A stretch of 64,000 bases of DNA from assembly GCF_042648445.1 (NCBI RefSeq), contig NZ_JBHRYB010000001.1, forward strand, positions 434,001 to 498,000, read 5' to 3'. Position 1 is the stretch's first letter. Every line of letters begins with the position of its first letter. This DNA comes from Bacterioplanoides pacificum. Lineage in GTDB: Bacteria > Pseudomonadota > Gammaproteobacteria > Pseudomonadales > Oceanobacteraceae. Shown here piece by piece: positions 44,189 to 53,064 of the stretch. The notes beneath the pieces were generated by a model that saw only the letters and a program-made list of their open reading frames with translations, did not search any database and was not told the origin of the DNA. The position numbers were made by a program, and so were the translations under genes.

Positions 44189-45409
44189 ATGTCAGACATC
44201 AAAAAAGTGGTGTTGGCCTATTCCGGTGGTCTGGATACCTCGGTCATCGCCAAATGGCTGCAAACTGAATACAACTGTGAAGTGGTGACCTTTACCGCTG
44301 ACCTGGGTCAGGGTGAAGAAGTTGAACCAGCGCGCGCCAAAGCCGAAGCACTGGGTATTAAAGAGATTTATATCGACGACCTGCGTGAAGAGTTTGCCCG
44401 TGACTTCGTTTTCCCGATGTTCCGTGCCAACACCATTTACGAAGGTGAATACCTGCTGGGTACGTCCATTGCCCGTCCGCTGATTTCCAAACGACTGATC
44501 GAAATTGCCAATGAAACCGGCGCCGATGCCATTGCTCACGGTGCAACCGGTAAAGGTAACGATCAGGTGCGTTTCGAACTCGGTGCTTACGCACTGAAAC
44601 CCGGCGTTAAAGTGATTGCGCCGTGGCGTGAGTGGGATCTGAACTCGCGTGAAAAACTGATGGCATATTGTGATGAGCACAACATCAAAGTTGAAAACAA
44701 AGCGGGTAAAAAGTCTCCGTATTCAATGGATGCCAACCTGTTGCACATCTCCTACGAAGGTGACCTGATCGAAGATCCATGGGCGGAGCCGGAAGAAGAT
44801 ATGTGGCTGTGGTCTGTATCGCCGGAAAATGCCCCGGATGAAGCAACCTACCTGAACATTACCTTTAAAAACGGTGATGCCGTAGCGCTGGACGGTGTGG
44901 AAAAATCACCGGCCACCATTATGGAAGAGCTGAATAAACTGGCCGGTGCGAATGGTATTGGCCGTGTTGATATCGTAGAAAACCGCTACGTTGGCATGAA
45001 AGCCCGTGGTTGTTACGAAACACCGGCGGGTACTGTGCTGCTGAAAGCACACCGCGCGATTGAGTCTATTACCCTCGACCGCGAAGCCGCTCACCTGAAA
45101 GATGAGCTGATGCCGAAATACGCCAGCCTGATTTACAACGGTTACTGGTGGTCTCCGGAGCGTCAGATGTTACAGGCTGCCATCGACGAAACTCAGAAAG
45201 TGGTTAACGGTGAAGTTCGTCTGAAGCTGTATAAAGGTAATGTGATTGTTGTTGGTCGTCAGTCTGAAGATTCGCTGTTCGACGAAGCCATTGCTACCTT
45301 TGAAGACGATGCCGGTGCTTACGATCAGAAAGATGCAGAAGGGTTTATTAAACTGAACGCCCTGCGTCTGCGTACTGCCGCGAAAAAAGGCCGCAGCCCG
45401 CTGAAATAA
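44189..45409 (+). CDS. argG: Argininosuccinate synthase
   Basis: Joins citrulline and aspartate using ATP in arginine synthesis. The 406 residues start MSDIKKVVLAYSGGLDTSV, the ATP-binding motif, and contain GATGKGNDQVRFE and SPYSMDANLLHISYEG. ATG 44189 is supported by GGAG at 44179-44182; an earlier in-frame ATG at 44141 would add 16 residues and has no ribosome site. I saw no ARG box upstream. It is monocistronic, ended by a terminator. Confidence 0.97.
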   Translation: MSDIKKVVLAYSGGLDTSVIAKWLQTEYNCEVVTFTADLGQGEEVEPARAKAEALGIKEIYIDDLREEFARDFVFPMFRANTIYEGEYLLGTSIARPLISKRLIEIANETGADAIAHGATGKGNDQVRFELGAYALKPGVKVIAPWREWDLNSREKLMAYCDEHNIKVENKAGKKSPYSMDANLLHISYEGDLIEDPWAEPEEDMWLWSVSPENAPDEATYLNITFKNGDAVALDGVEKSPATIMEELNKLAGANGIGRVDIVENRYVGMKARGCYETPAGTVLLKAHRAIESITLDREAAHLKDELMPKYASLIYNGYWWSPERQMLQAAIDETQKVVNGEVRLKLYKGNVIVVGRQSEDSLFDEAIATFEDDAGAYDQKDAEGFIKLNALRLRTAAKKGRSPLK

Positions 45410-45428
45410 GCAGGCCGGTTAGCAAGCA

Positions 45429-45464
45429 GAAAACCGCCCCGGTTCACGCCGCGGCGGTTTTTTT
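45429..45464 (+). terminator. Intrinsic terminator after argG
   Basis: An AACCGCC/GGCGGTT stem with a 14-nt loop rich in G/C, an A tract before and T7 after. Confidence 0.85.
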
Positions 45465-45488
45465 ATGCGTAACCGAACGGTCGGCAAC

Positions 45489-45536
45489 CCACACCGTCAG
45501 TGTGTGGTTGACACCCGCGAACTCAGGTGGGAATGT
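45489..45536 (+). promoter_or_regulatory. Possible ppc promoter with adjacent inverted repeat
   Basis: TTGACA (45508-45513), a 17-nt spacer and GAATGT (45531-45536) end 28 nt before the ppc ATG; the -10 is poor. An inverted repeat CCACAC (45489-45494) / GTGTGG (45502-45507) abuts the -35, a position suited to an activator or repressor. Confidence 0.35.
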
Positions 45537-45564
45537 GAACGTCCTTACACAACGGAGTGCTGAT

Positions 45565-48198
45565 ATGTCCGAACTGGATGGTTTATTACGCGATAAAGTA
45601 CGTTTGTTAGGTAATGTGCTGGGGCAAACCATTGCCTCGCAACATGGCGAAGAGATGCTGCAACGGATTGAAGATATCCGTCAGCAGGCTAAAACCGCCC
45701 GCAGCGGTGATAAGGCGGATCGTGATCGTTTATTAGCCATGCTGAAAACCATGCCGGATGATGCGCTGGTGCCTGTGGTTCGCGGTTTTAATCAGTTCCT
45801 GAACCTGGCCAATATCGCCGAGCAGCAACATTCTGCCAGCTGGCGGCGCAGTGATTTTCTGCAGGATGATGCTGACCTGTTATTTAATAATTTGCTGGAT
45901 GAACTGCAACAAAAAGAGACTGAGGGACTGGATCTCAGCCAGCAGGTGGCAGACGTTAATATCGAACTGGTATTAACCGCTCACCCAACAGAAGTAACCC
46001 GCCGTACCCTGATTCAGAAATACGACACCATTGCCCGGTTATTACAGCAGCGTGATGACCTGCGTGATGGCCACCCACAACTCGATCAGCTCGAGCAACG
46101 GATTGCATCGCTGGTGGAAGAAATCTGGCAAACCGACGAAATTCGTCAGGTGCGACCAACCGCAGTCGATGAAGCCAAATGGGGTTTTGCGGTGGTGGAA
46201 AATTCATTGTGGCAGGCGGTACCGGCGTTGTTACGCCAGCTGGATCAGGAATTACGCCAGCGCGGCAGCAGCGCTCTGCCATTAACGGCTGCACCGGTGC
46301 GGTTTTCTTCCTGGATGGGCGGCGACCGTGACGGCAACCCTAACGTGACGTCCGTGGTGACCCGGGAGGTTTTATATCTGGCCCGCTGGATGGCGGCGGA
46401 TTTATATCTGCGTGATATCGAAGAACTGGGAACCCAGTTATCGATGTCGGCTGCGTCCGTGGCATTAAAACAACAATATCCGGTGCACGAACCGTATCGC
46501 GCCTGTATACATGAATTACGCGATAAACTGGAAGCCACCCGAAAATGGGCCGCCGAAAAGGCCAAAGGGCGCGACAGTCAGTTAACTCCGATCCGTACTG
46601 CTGAGGAATTATTTCAGCCGCTGATGTTGTGTTACAACAGCCTTAATGAATGTGGCCTGGATACCGTTGCCAATGGCTTATTACTCGATACTCTGCGCCG
46701 GCTTGCCTGTTTCGGGACTTCTCTGGTGCGGCTGGATGTGCGTCAGGAATCAACCCGCCACGCCAATGTGATACAGGCAATTTGTGATTATTACGGCTGG
46801 GGTGATTATCACGCTTGGGATGAAGCCACAAAACAACAGTTTTTATTAAAAGAACTGGCTTCAAAACGACCGTTAATTCCGACCCGCTGGCAACCGGATG
46901 ACGAAGTCCGGGAAGTGCTGGATACCATGAAGGTGATTGCTTCTGACGTTGGCGAAGGGGTGTCGTGTTACATCATTTCGATGGCCAGTGAGCCCTCCGA
47001 TATTCTTGCCGTGGCGTTGTTATTACAGGCCTGTGAAGTACGTGATCACCTGCCGATTGTGCCCTTGTTTGAAACCCTTGATGATCTGGAACAGTCGTCG
47101 CAGCGTATGGCGAGCCTCTGGGCCGTGGACTGGTATCAGCAGTATTGTCAGGGCCATCAGCAGGTGATGATTGGTTATTCGGATTCGTCCAAGGATGCTG
47201 GTCAGCTGGCGGCGGTCTGGGCGCAATACCGGGCGCAGGAAAGTCTGTCGCGGGTTGCTAAAGACAATAATATCCGGCTGCGTTTATTCCATGGCCGTGG
47301 CGGAACGGTTGGCCGTGGTGGTGGTCCGGCACACAGCGCAATTCTGGCGCAACCACCGGGTTCGGTTGCCGGCGGGTTACGGGTAACGGAACAGGGCGAG
47401 ATGATCCGCTTTAAATTCGGCATGCCGGAAATTGCGCTGAAAAACCTGAAGATATATGTGTCCTCGGTGCTGGAGGCGAATTTATTGCCACCGGAAGCGG
47501 CTAAACCACAATGGCGCGAAATTATGCAATCACTGGCTGCGGCCGGGGTAGATTCGTATCGCCATATGGTGCGTGATACGACGGATTTTGTGCGTTATTT
47601 CCGCGCCGCAACGCCGGAACAGGAACTTGGCAGTTTGTCATTAGGCAGCCGGCCAGCCCGGCGAAAAAGTGGCGGCGGTATCGAAACATTACGTGCGATT
47701 CCTTGGATTTTTGCCTGGACTCAGATGCGTTTAATGCTGCCGGCCTGGCTTGGAGCTGACGAAGCATTAAAACGGCATATCGACGCTGGTCAGTTAGCTT
47801 TGATTCAGCAAATGTATCAGCAATGGCCATTTTTCCGCACCTATATCGATATGCTGGAAATGGTGGTGTACAAAGCCGATGCTGAGCTGGCGGAATATTA
47901 TGAACGGCGTCTGGTCGAGGCAGAACTGCAGCCGCTGGGCAGCACGTTACGCAGTCGTCTGGCTGATATGCGTGAACGGGTACTGCAGATTAAAGAACAA
48001 CAGACGTTATTACAGGATAACCCACTGCTGGAACATTCCATGAGTGTGCGTAATCCGTATACCGACCCGCTGCATTACCTGCAGGCGGAGTTATTGCATC
48101 GCAACCGGTTAGCCGCTGACAGCAGCAGCGAGCAGGTTGAGCGGGCATTAAAGGTGACGATGGCCGGGATTGCCGCCGGGATGCGAAATACCGGCTGA
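45565..48198 (+). CDS. ppc: Phosphoenolpyruvate carboxylase
   Basis: Makes oxaloacetate from PEP and bicarbonate, refilling the TCA cycle. The 877 residues have the catalytic VLTAHPTEVTRRT, the Gly-rich FHGRGGTVGRGGGPAH, GYSDSSKDAGQ and the C-terminal MRNTG tail typical of bacterial PEPC. ATG 45565 has GGAG at 45554-45557. It supplies the substrate that the OadGAB pump can consume, so the two may need opposite regulation. Confidence 0.97.
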   Translation: MSELDGLLRDKVRLLGNVLGQTIASQHGEEMLQRIEDIRQQAKTARSGDKADRDRLLAMLKTMPDDALVPVVRGFNQFLNLANIAEQQHSASWRRSDFLQDDADLLFNNLLDELQQKETEGLDLSQQVADVNIELVLTAHPTEVTRRTLIQKYDTIARLLQQRDDLRDGHPQLDQLEQRIASLVEEIWQTDEIRQVRPTAVDEAKWGFAVVENSLWQAVPALLRQLDQELRQRGSSALPLTAAPVRFSSWMGGDRDGNPNVTSVVTREVLYLARWMAADLYLRDIEELGTQLSMSAASVALKQQYPVHEPYRACIHELRDKLEATRKWAAEKAKGRDSQLTPIRTAEELFQPLMLCYNSLNECGLDTVANGLLLDTLRRLACFGTSLVRLDVRQESTRHANVIQAICDYYGWGDYHAWDEATKQQFLLKELASKRPLIPTRWQPDDEVREVLDTMKVIASDVGEGVSCYIISMASEPSDILAVALLLQACEVRDHLPIVPLFETLDDLEQSSQRMASLWAVDWYQQYCQGHQQVMIGYSDSSKDAGQLAAVWAQYRAQESLSRVAKDNNIRLRLFHGRGGTVGRGGGPAHSAILAQPPGSVAGGLRVTEQGEMIRFKFGMPEIALKNLKIYVSSVLEANLLPPEAAKPQWREIMQSLAAAGVDSYRHMVRDTTDFVRYFRAATPEQELGSLSLGSRPARRKSGGGIETLRAIPWIFAWTQMRLMLPAWLGADEALKRHIDAGQLALIQQMYQQWPFFRTYIDMLEMVVYKADAELAEYYERRLVEAELQPLGSTLRSRLADMRERVLQIKEQQTLLQDNPLLEHSMSVRNPYTDPLHYLQAELLHRNRLAADSSSEQVERALKVTMAGIAAGMRNTG

Positions 48199-48233
48199 TA
48201 CGCCGTTATTGTGGTGTCACTATCGACTAATAG

Positions 48234-48301
48234 AGCCGGGAGGTGCCGGATTTGACTTGGTATAACTACCAAAGTCGAGCGGTACTTTCCCGGCTTTTTT
48301 T
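48234..48301 (+). terminator. Long structured terminator after ppc
   Basis: An outer AGCCGGGA/TCCCGGCT stem (48234-48241 with 48288-48295) ending in T7 encloses a second arm, GACTTGGTA/TACCAAAGTC with a TAAC loop, with further pairing between (GTGCCG/CGGTAC). The whole folds into a hairpin of about 65 nt, much longer than the other terminators here. Confidence 0.8.
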
Positions 48302-48428
48302 CGACAATGACTTGAGCGAGGGCCTTGCTGGCGGTAAGGTTAGGCCAATTTTTCTCCGCTACTGGCTAAAGAATAACCAAATTAGCCCGGTAGCCACCGT
48401 TTTTAAATAACCAGTAAGGAGTTTGCGC

Positions 48429-49079
48429 ATGCGCGTAATTCTGTTGGGTGCGCCAGGTGCCGGTAAAGGTACACAGGCCCAGTTCATTTGTGAAAAGTTT
48501 GATATTCCTCAGATTTCTACCGGCGATATGCTGCGTGCTGCAGTAAAAGCAGGCAGTGAACTGGGTCTGAAAGTAAAAGAAATCATGGAAACCGGTGGTC
48601 TGGTATCCGATGACATCATTATTGATCTGGTAAAAGAGCGTATTCAGCAGGACGACTGTGGCAACGGTTTCCTGTTTGATGGTTTCCCGCGCACCATTCC
48701 ACAGGCGCAGGCATTGCTGGACTCAGGCGTGGAAATTGATCATGTGCTGGAAATTGACGTTGCAGACGAAGAAATCGTGAAGCGTTTAGGTGGTCGTCGT
48801 GTTCATCCGGGTTCCGGTCGCGTTTATCACGTCGTTTACAACCCACCTAAAGTGGATGGTAAAGACGATGAAACCGGTGAAGAGCTGATTCAGCGTGACG
48901 ATGATCAGGAAGAAACGATCCGCAAGCGCCTGGCTATCTATCACGAGCAAACGGCGCCGCTGGTCAGCTTCTACAAAGATCTGCAGGCTAAAGGTGGTGC
49001 AGCGCCAAAATACAGCCATGTTCCGGGTGTGGGCTCACTGGAGCAGATCACCGCATCGGTGATGACAGCACTGAGCTGA
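48429..49079 (+). CDS. adk: Adenylate kinase
   Basis: Balances AMP, ADP and ATP. The 216 residues are the long form with P-loop GAPGAGKGTQ, the AMP-site DGFPRTIPQAQALL and a LID domain (GRRVHPGSGRVYH, DETGEELIQRDDD). The LID lacks the zinc Cys set, as usual in gammaproteobacteria. AAGGAG lies 7 nt before ATG 48429; the frame opens at a TTG two codons earlier. Confidence 0.97.
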   Translation: MRVILLGAPGAGKGTQAQFICEKFDIPQISTGDMLRAAVKAGSELGLKVKEIMETGGLVSDDIIIDLVKERIQQDDCGNGFLFDGFPRTIPQAQALLDSGVEIDHVLEIDVADEEIVKRLGGRRVHPGSGRVYHVVYNPPKVDGKDDETGEELIQRDDDQEETIRKRLAIYHEQTAPLVSFYKDLQAKGGAAPKYSHVPGVGSLEQITASVMTALS

Positions 49080-49093
49080 AACGGAATTATTTG

Positions 49094-49118
49094 AAAGGGG
49101 CCTGCGGGCCCTTTTTTT
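49094..49118 (+). terminator. Intrinsic terminator after adk
   Basis: AAAGGG pairs with CCCTTT, enclosing a short GC-rich top with one mismatch, followed by a run of seven T. Confidence 0.8.
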
Positions 49119-49660
49119 GTGCCCGGCCGATAATATTCCTTCTGTGTCCCCGCGATGTTGTTTCCCTGGCGATTTAGATGTTCGCTAACGTGCTGATAAA
49201 TAATGACTTATCTCTGCGGATAACAGCTGAAGCCAGCACCATAAAATTGTTAATAACGGTTTATTTCATTCGTGATTAAGTCGCGCAGAAAAGCCGCCTG
49301 GTCATATTTTATTTCGCCATATAATCGCCTGTTTGCTTCTGTTTCTGCTGCTGAGATTATAAAAAACAGTCGTAATCTTAGTGGTGGATTTTATGACAGC
49401 TCAATTTTTTAACCGCGCGCTGATTTAAACGCAGCATGGATAATAATGCCGTTCAAAAGCGCGTTATGACGGAATAGCACCGTCCCGAATCAAGTAATTG
49501 CATTATATTTGGCCCAATAACGGCAAAATTTGCTATTAATGACCAATATTTTTTGGTTTTTTAAAACAAAAATACTATTATTGCATCGAATAGTTATTGT
49601 ACAGTTTTAATTGTACCTACTACGGTTTCTGATCAGGCAAAAATAAATCGAGGACTAGTC
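49119..49660. other. AT-rich gene-free stretch upstream of the histone H1-like gene
   Basis: About 540 bp without a supportable gene, clearly richer in A/T than the flanks. It holds a weak stem (AGATTA/TAATCT around 49352-49380), long T and A tracts (49545-49572) and two copies of ATTGTAC at 49596-49602 and 49610-49616, 14 bp apart start to start, about 45 bp before the start codon. It likely carries the promoter of the nucleoid-protein gene, perhaps also a binding region for such proteins. I could not assign a definite -10/-35 pair. Confidence 0.5.
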
Positions 49661-50578
49661 ATGGCACGACCAAAGAAAGCTCCTGCAAAACGCGGGCGTA
49701 AGCCGGCCGCTAAAAAAGCAGAAGCACCAGCTTTACCAAAAGCTGTTGCTGCTGCAGTGAAAGCGGTAGAGAAAGCAACCAATGCAGTTGCTGCTCAACA
49801 AACCAAAGTGGAAGCAGCTGAGAAAAAAGCAGCAGCGGCCAAAGTTAAAGCAGCTGCGCTTAAAGCAACAGCAGCAAGTAAGCGTGCAGCCACGACGGCT
49901 AATGCGAAAGTAAAAACGGAAAAAGAAAAACTGCAGGCAGCGAAAGCAGCTCTGCGTGACGCTAAAACCGCACTGAAAGTTGCTGAGATTGAAGCGAAAG
50001 CGGAAGAAGCAGCAGCAGCCGCTAAAGCAGCAGTCGCCGCTTTTGAAGAGCAACTGACAGGCAAAGCCGATGCCGATCTGGCAAAAGCCGTTGCCGCATT
50101 TGAAGCCAAGTGGCGTAAAACCCGTGCTAAGCAGGATGCTGTTAAAGTAAAAGCACGTGCTAAGAAAGAAGAAGCCAAAGCCAAAGCAGCAGCGAAAAAG
50201 CTGAAAGCCAAAGCTCAGGCTGCAGCAAAAGCCGCAGAACCAAAAGCTAAGCCAGGTCGTCCGGCGAAAGCAAAAACAGCAGCGGCAAAAGACGGTGCAC
50301 CAAAGCGTCGTGGTCGTCCGCCAAAAGCGGCAGCACCGGCAGCAGCAAAAGACGCAGCACCTAAGCGTCGTGGTCGTCCGCCAAAAGCCGCTGCTCCGGC
50401 AGCAGCAAAAGACGCAGCACCTAAGCGTCGTGGTCGTCCGCCAAAAGCCGCTGCTCCGGCAACAGCAAAAGACGCTGCTCCTAAGCGTCGTGGTCGTCCG
50501 CCAAAAGCCGCCGCTCCGGCAGCAGCAAAAGACGCAGCACCTAAGCGTCGTGGCCGCCCGCCAAAGGCTGCTAAATAA
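49661..50578 (+). CDS. AlgP-like histone H1-type protein with AT-hook repeats
   Basis: A very basic Lys/Ala-rich DNA-binding protein of 305 residues. The N terminus (RPKKAPAKRGRKPAAKK) is followed by about 150 residues of Ala/Lys/Glu helix likely to be a coiled coil, then a C-terminal tail with five copies of RRGRPPK, the AT-hook core, in a 20-residue repeat. It resembles AlgP/AlgR3 of Pseudomonas and eukaryotic H1 tails and probably compacts DNA or modulates transcription. Low complexity makes orthology uncertain. An ATCGAGGA ribosome site precedes ATG 49661. Confidence 0.88.
   Translation: MARPKKAPAKRGRKPAAKKAEAPALPKAVAAAVKAVEKATNAVAAQQTKVEAAEKKAAAAKVKAAALKATAASKRAATTANAKVKTEKEKLQAAKAALRDAKTALKVAEIEAKAEEAAAAAKAAVAAFEEQLTGKADADLAKAVAAFEAKWRKTRAKQDAVKVKARAKKEEAKAKAAAKKLKAKAQAAAKAAEPKAKPGRPAKAKTAAAKDGAPKRRGRPPKAAAPAAAKDAAPKRRGRPPKAAAPAAAKDAAPKRRGRPPKAAAPATAKDAAPKRRGRPPKAAAPAAAKDAAPKRRGRPPKAAK
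50281..50575 (+). repeat. 60-bp tandem repeats coding AT-hook tail
   Basis: Four full 60-bp units from 50281 plus a fifth shortened one, each coding AAAKDAAPKRRGRPPKAAAP or a close variant. Units 50341-50400 and 50401-50460 are identical at the DNA level, indicating recent duplication or conversion; the others differ at a few bases. Confidence 0.95.
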
Positions 50579-50580
50579 TC

Positions 50581-50608
50581 AAAAAAGCCCGGTTCGCCGG
50601 GCTTTTTT
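50581..50608 (+). terminator. Intrinsic terminator after the histone H1-like gene
   Basis: A 12-bp perfect stem (50581-50592 with 50597-50608) with a TTCG tetraloop and T6; among the strongest in the window. Confidence 0.93.
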
Positions 50609-50678
50609 GTGTCTGTCCGGTAGCGTTCCCTGTCGTTGGGCTATGGTATACTGCCGCCGCTTTTTTAAAGGGGTGATT

Positions 50679-51392
50679 ATGGCCAACCTGTTAATTCTCG
50701 ATGCTTCCTCATCGCTGTGCTCGGTTTCACTGTTAACCGCAAACGGCGACGTTCATTTATGCGAGCAACAACCTCGTCGTCATGCACAGCGTTTATTACC
50801 TATGGTCGATGAAGCGTTACAACAGGCGGGGGTCGACAAAACTGCGCTCGACGGCATTGCTTATGGTCGTGGGCCGGGCTCTTTTACCGGTATCCGTATA
50901 GCGGCGTCGGTTATGCAGGGTATTGCCCTGGCGTTAGCGTTACCTGTGTTTGGTGTTTCCTCGTTACAGGCCATTGCCCAGCAGCTGGCGCAACAAAATG
51001 GCCGGCTGTTGCCCGGCAGTCGGATTGCGGTGGTGACCGACGCTCATATGGGTGAGGTATTCTGGGGTATGTTCCAGCTGAACGAGCAGCGACTGGCGCT
51101 AGCAATCAATGATGAGCGGGTCGGAGCGCCGCCGTTATGTTTGCAACAGTTGCAGGACTTTGACGGCATAATTGCCGGTGATGGGCTGCAGCTGGAAGCA
51201 TTTGCGGCGTTGGCCGGGCGTGACAACTGTTACCCGGATATTCCGCTGCAAACCGAAGCGATGGCACCACTGGTACATCATGCCTGGCAACAACAGGCAT
51301 TTGGTAATGAAGAACAACACGCTCCGGTGTATCTGCGCGACTCAGTGGCCTGGAAAAAGCTGAATGAACAACCGAGTTTATTAAAACGTTAA
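50679..51392 (+). CDS. tsaB: tRNA threonylcarbamoyladenosine synthesis protein TsaB
   Basis: A partner of TsaD and TsaE in making t6A37 on ANN-decoding tRNAs. The 237 residues have the ASKHA-type start LLILDASSSLCSVSL and the GRGPGSFTGIRIAASVMQG motif. ATG 50679 with AAAGGGG upstream gives the correct N terminus; the frame also runs back through the repeat region, but in a different reading frame from the histone gene. TATACT at 50647-50652 may be its -10. It is the first of three closely spaced genes. Confidence 0.94.
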   Translation: MANLLILDASSSLCSVSLLTANGDVHLCEQQPRRHAQRLLPMVDEALQQAGVDKTALDGIAYGRGPGSFTGIRIAASVMQGIALALALPVFGVSSLQAIAQQLAQQNGRLLPGSRIAVVTDAHMGEVFWGMFQLNEQRLALAINDERVGAPPLCLQQLQDFDGIIAGDGLQLEAFAALAGRDNCYPDIPLQTEAMAPLVHHAWQQQAFGNEEQHAPVYLRDSVAWKKLNEQPSLLKR

Positions 51393-51418
51393 GGGCTTTC
51401 GCCTGTCAGGGAATAACT

Positions 51419-52216
51419 GTGGATCTGATTGAAATCATTGTACTGGCCTTATTGCAGGGGCTGACCGAATTTTTACCCATCTCCAGTTCGGCACATCTGA
51501 TTCTGCCGTCGCGCTTATTCGGCTGGGATGATCAGGGATTGGCGTTTGATGTTGCGGTTCATGTGGGTACCTTATTGGCGGTGATGGTGTATTTCCGGCG
51601 CGATATTGTGGTGCTGACGCAAAACTGGCTGACCACAGGTTTCAGCCGTACGCCTAACACTGAGGCCAGGCTGGCCTGGTATGTTGTGGTGGCAACCATT
51701 CCGGCCGGTCTGGCGGGATTATTGCTGAATGACTGGATCGAGGCGAATTTGCGTTCCACCGCTGTGATTGCAGCCACTACGATCGGGTTTGGATTATTGC
51801 TGGGGTTTGCGGACAAAAGCCGCAAAGACGGCGTTAGCCTGGTACATATGACACTGTTGATGGCACTGGTGATCGGCCTGGCACAGGCACTGGCGCTGAT
51901 TCCCGGTACTTCACGTTCAGGGATTACTATTACTGCTGCATTACTGGTCGGGTTGCACCGGGTTGAAGCGGCACGTTTTTCTTTTTTGTTGTCTATTCCG
52001 TTAATACTGGCCGCGGGTGGGTTAAAAACTCTGGAGCTGATGGATTCTGTGTTACCGGTCGACTGGCAATCACTGGCGCTGGGCGTTTTGTTGTCGGCAC
52101 TCAGTGCTTGGGTGTGCATTTATTATTTTCTCGCCTTTATTAATAAAATCGGCATGTTGCCGTTTGTTATTTATCGCTTAGTGCTGGGCCTGGTGTTAGT
52201 GGCATTTTTTATCTGA
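51419..52216 (+). CDS. uppP: Undecaprenyl-diphosphatase UppP/BacA
   Basis: Dephosphorylates undecaprenyl pyrophosphate to recycle the lipid carrier of cell-wall synthesis; confers bacitracin tolerance. The 265-residue membrane protein has the two catalytic blocks GLTEFLPISSSAHL and ALIPGTSRSGITI and about eight hydrophobic segments. The start is GTG 51419 with AGGGA upstream. It lies 26 bp after tsaB and 1 bp before rsmJ. Confidence 0.95.
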   Translation: MDLIEIIVLALLQGLTEFLPISSSAHLILPSRLFGWDDQGLAFDVAVHVGTLLAVMVYFRRDIVVLTQNWLTTGFSRTPNTEARLAWYVVVATIPAGLAGLLLNDWIEANLRSTAVIAATTIGFGLLLGFADKSRKDGVSLVHMTLLMALVIGLAQALALIPGTSRSGITITAALLVGLHRVEAARFSFLLSIPLILAAGGLKTLELMDSVLPVDWQSLALGVLLSALSAWVCIYYFLAFINKIGMLPFVIYRLVLGLVLVAFFI

Positions 52217-52217
52217 T

Positions 52218-53003
52218 ATGAAATCACTGGTGTGTCTACAACCACAGTTATCAGCTCGTGCCGAGGCGCTGGCTGCTGAGTTTGCTTTGCAGTTAAGTGA
52301 CGAAGCTCTGCTGCAGCAGCCCGGTTTTCATTTATGCCTGGATGACAGCGGACTCAGCCTGCAACAGGGCGCAGCCCGGCCAGGTAAAAAGCGGCTGCAG
52401 GTGCAGGTGGATTTTGTTTCCGGAGCCGTGGCGCACCGGCGTAAATTCGGCGGTGGTCAGGGCCAGGATATTGCCAGAGCGATTGGCATTTCGGCCTATA
52501 AGCCAACAGTGATTGATGCGACTGCGGGTCTGGGGCGTGACAGTTTTGTACTGGCGTCGCTCGGCTGCCGGGTGACGGCTTTTGAGCGTCAGCCGGTGAT
52601 TGCTGCTTTGTTCCAGGATGGTCTGGAACGTGGGCTGCAGGATGATGAATGCCACGACATCATTCAGCGAATCGAGTTGCATCATGGATCGGGTCACGAC
52701 TTACTGCAACCGCAGCGCTTTACCGCGGATGTGGTTTATCTGGACCCGATGTTTGAGCACGATGAAAAAGCCAGGGCGCAGGTTAAAAAAGATATGCAGG
52801 CGTTTCGTGAGGTGGTTGGTCAGGATGATGACGCCGATGATTTATTACAGCGGGCGCTGGCTTGTGCCCGTTGCCGGGTGGTGGTTAAGCGTGCACGTAA
52901 GGCCCGGCCGCTGGCAGATCAGCCCCCGACCTATTCACTGACGGGAAAAGCCAACCGTTTCGATATTTATGTGAACGCCAAGGTGGCGGCGCCGGCAGAA
53001 TAG
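52218..53003 (+). CDS. rsmJ: 16S rRNA m2G1516 methyltransferase RsmJ
   Basis: A SAM-dependent methyltransferase for G1516 of 16S rRNA (YhiQ family). The 261 residues show VDFVSGAVAHRRKFGGGQGQD, the SAM site DATAGLGRDSFVLASLG and the catalytic DVVYLDPMFEHD. It starts 1 bp after the uppP stop (TGATATG), so it is probably coupled to it. Confidence 0.93.
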   Translation: MKSLVCLQPQLSARAEALAAEFALQLSDEALLQQPGFHLCLDDSGLSLQQGAARPGKKRLQVQVDFVSGAVAHRRKFGGGQGQDIARAIGISAYKPTVIDATAGLGRDSFVLASLGCRVTAFERQPVIAALFQDGLERGLQDDECHDIIQRIELHHGSGHDLLQPQRFTADVVYLDPMFEHDEKARAQVKKDMQAFREVVGQDDDADDLLQRALACARCRVVVKRARKARPLADQPPTYSLTGKANRFDIYVNAKVAAPAE

Positions 53004-53017
53004 CAGCCTCTGATTGC

Positions 53018-53057
53018 AAAGCCCCCGTGATCATTCTGATACGGGGGGCTTTTTTTA
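53018..53057. terminator. Bidirectional terminator between rsmJ and plsB
   Basis: An AAAGCCCCCGT/ACGGGGGGCTTT stem with a 12-nt loop, an A tract before and T7 after, between convergent genes. Confidence 0.88.
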
Positions 53058-53064
53058 TCCGGAC

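Noticed and set aside
50281..50575. 60-bp direct repeats as a possible CRISPR array
   Set aside because: Units are contiguous, in frame and coding (AT-hook tail), with no spacers.
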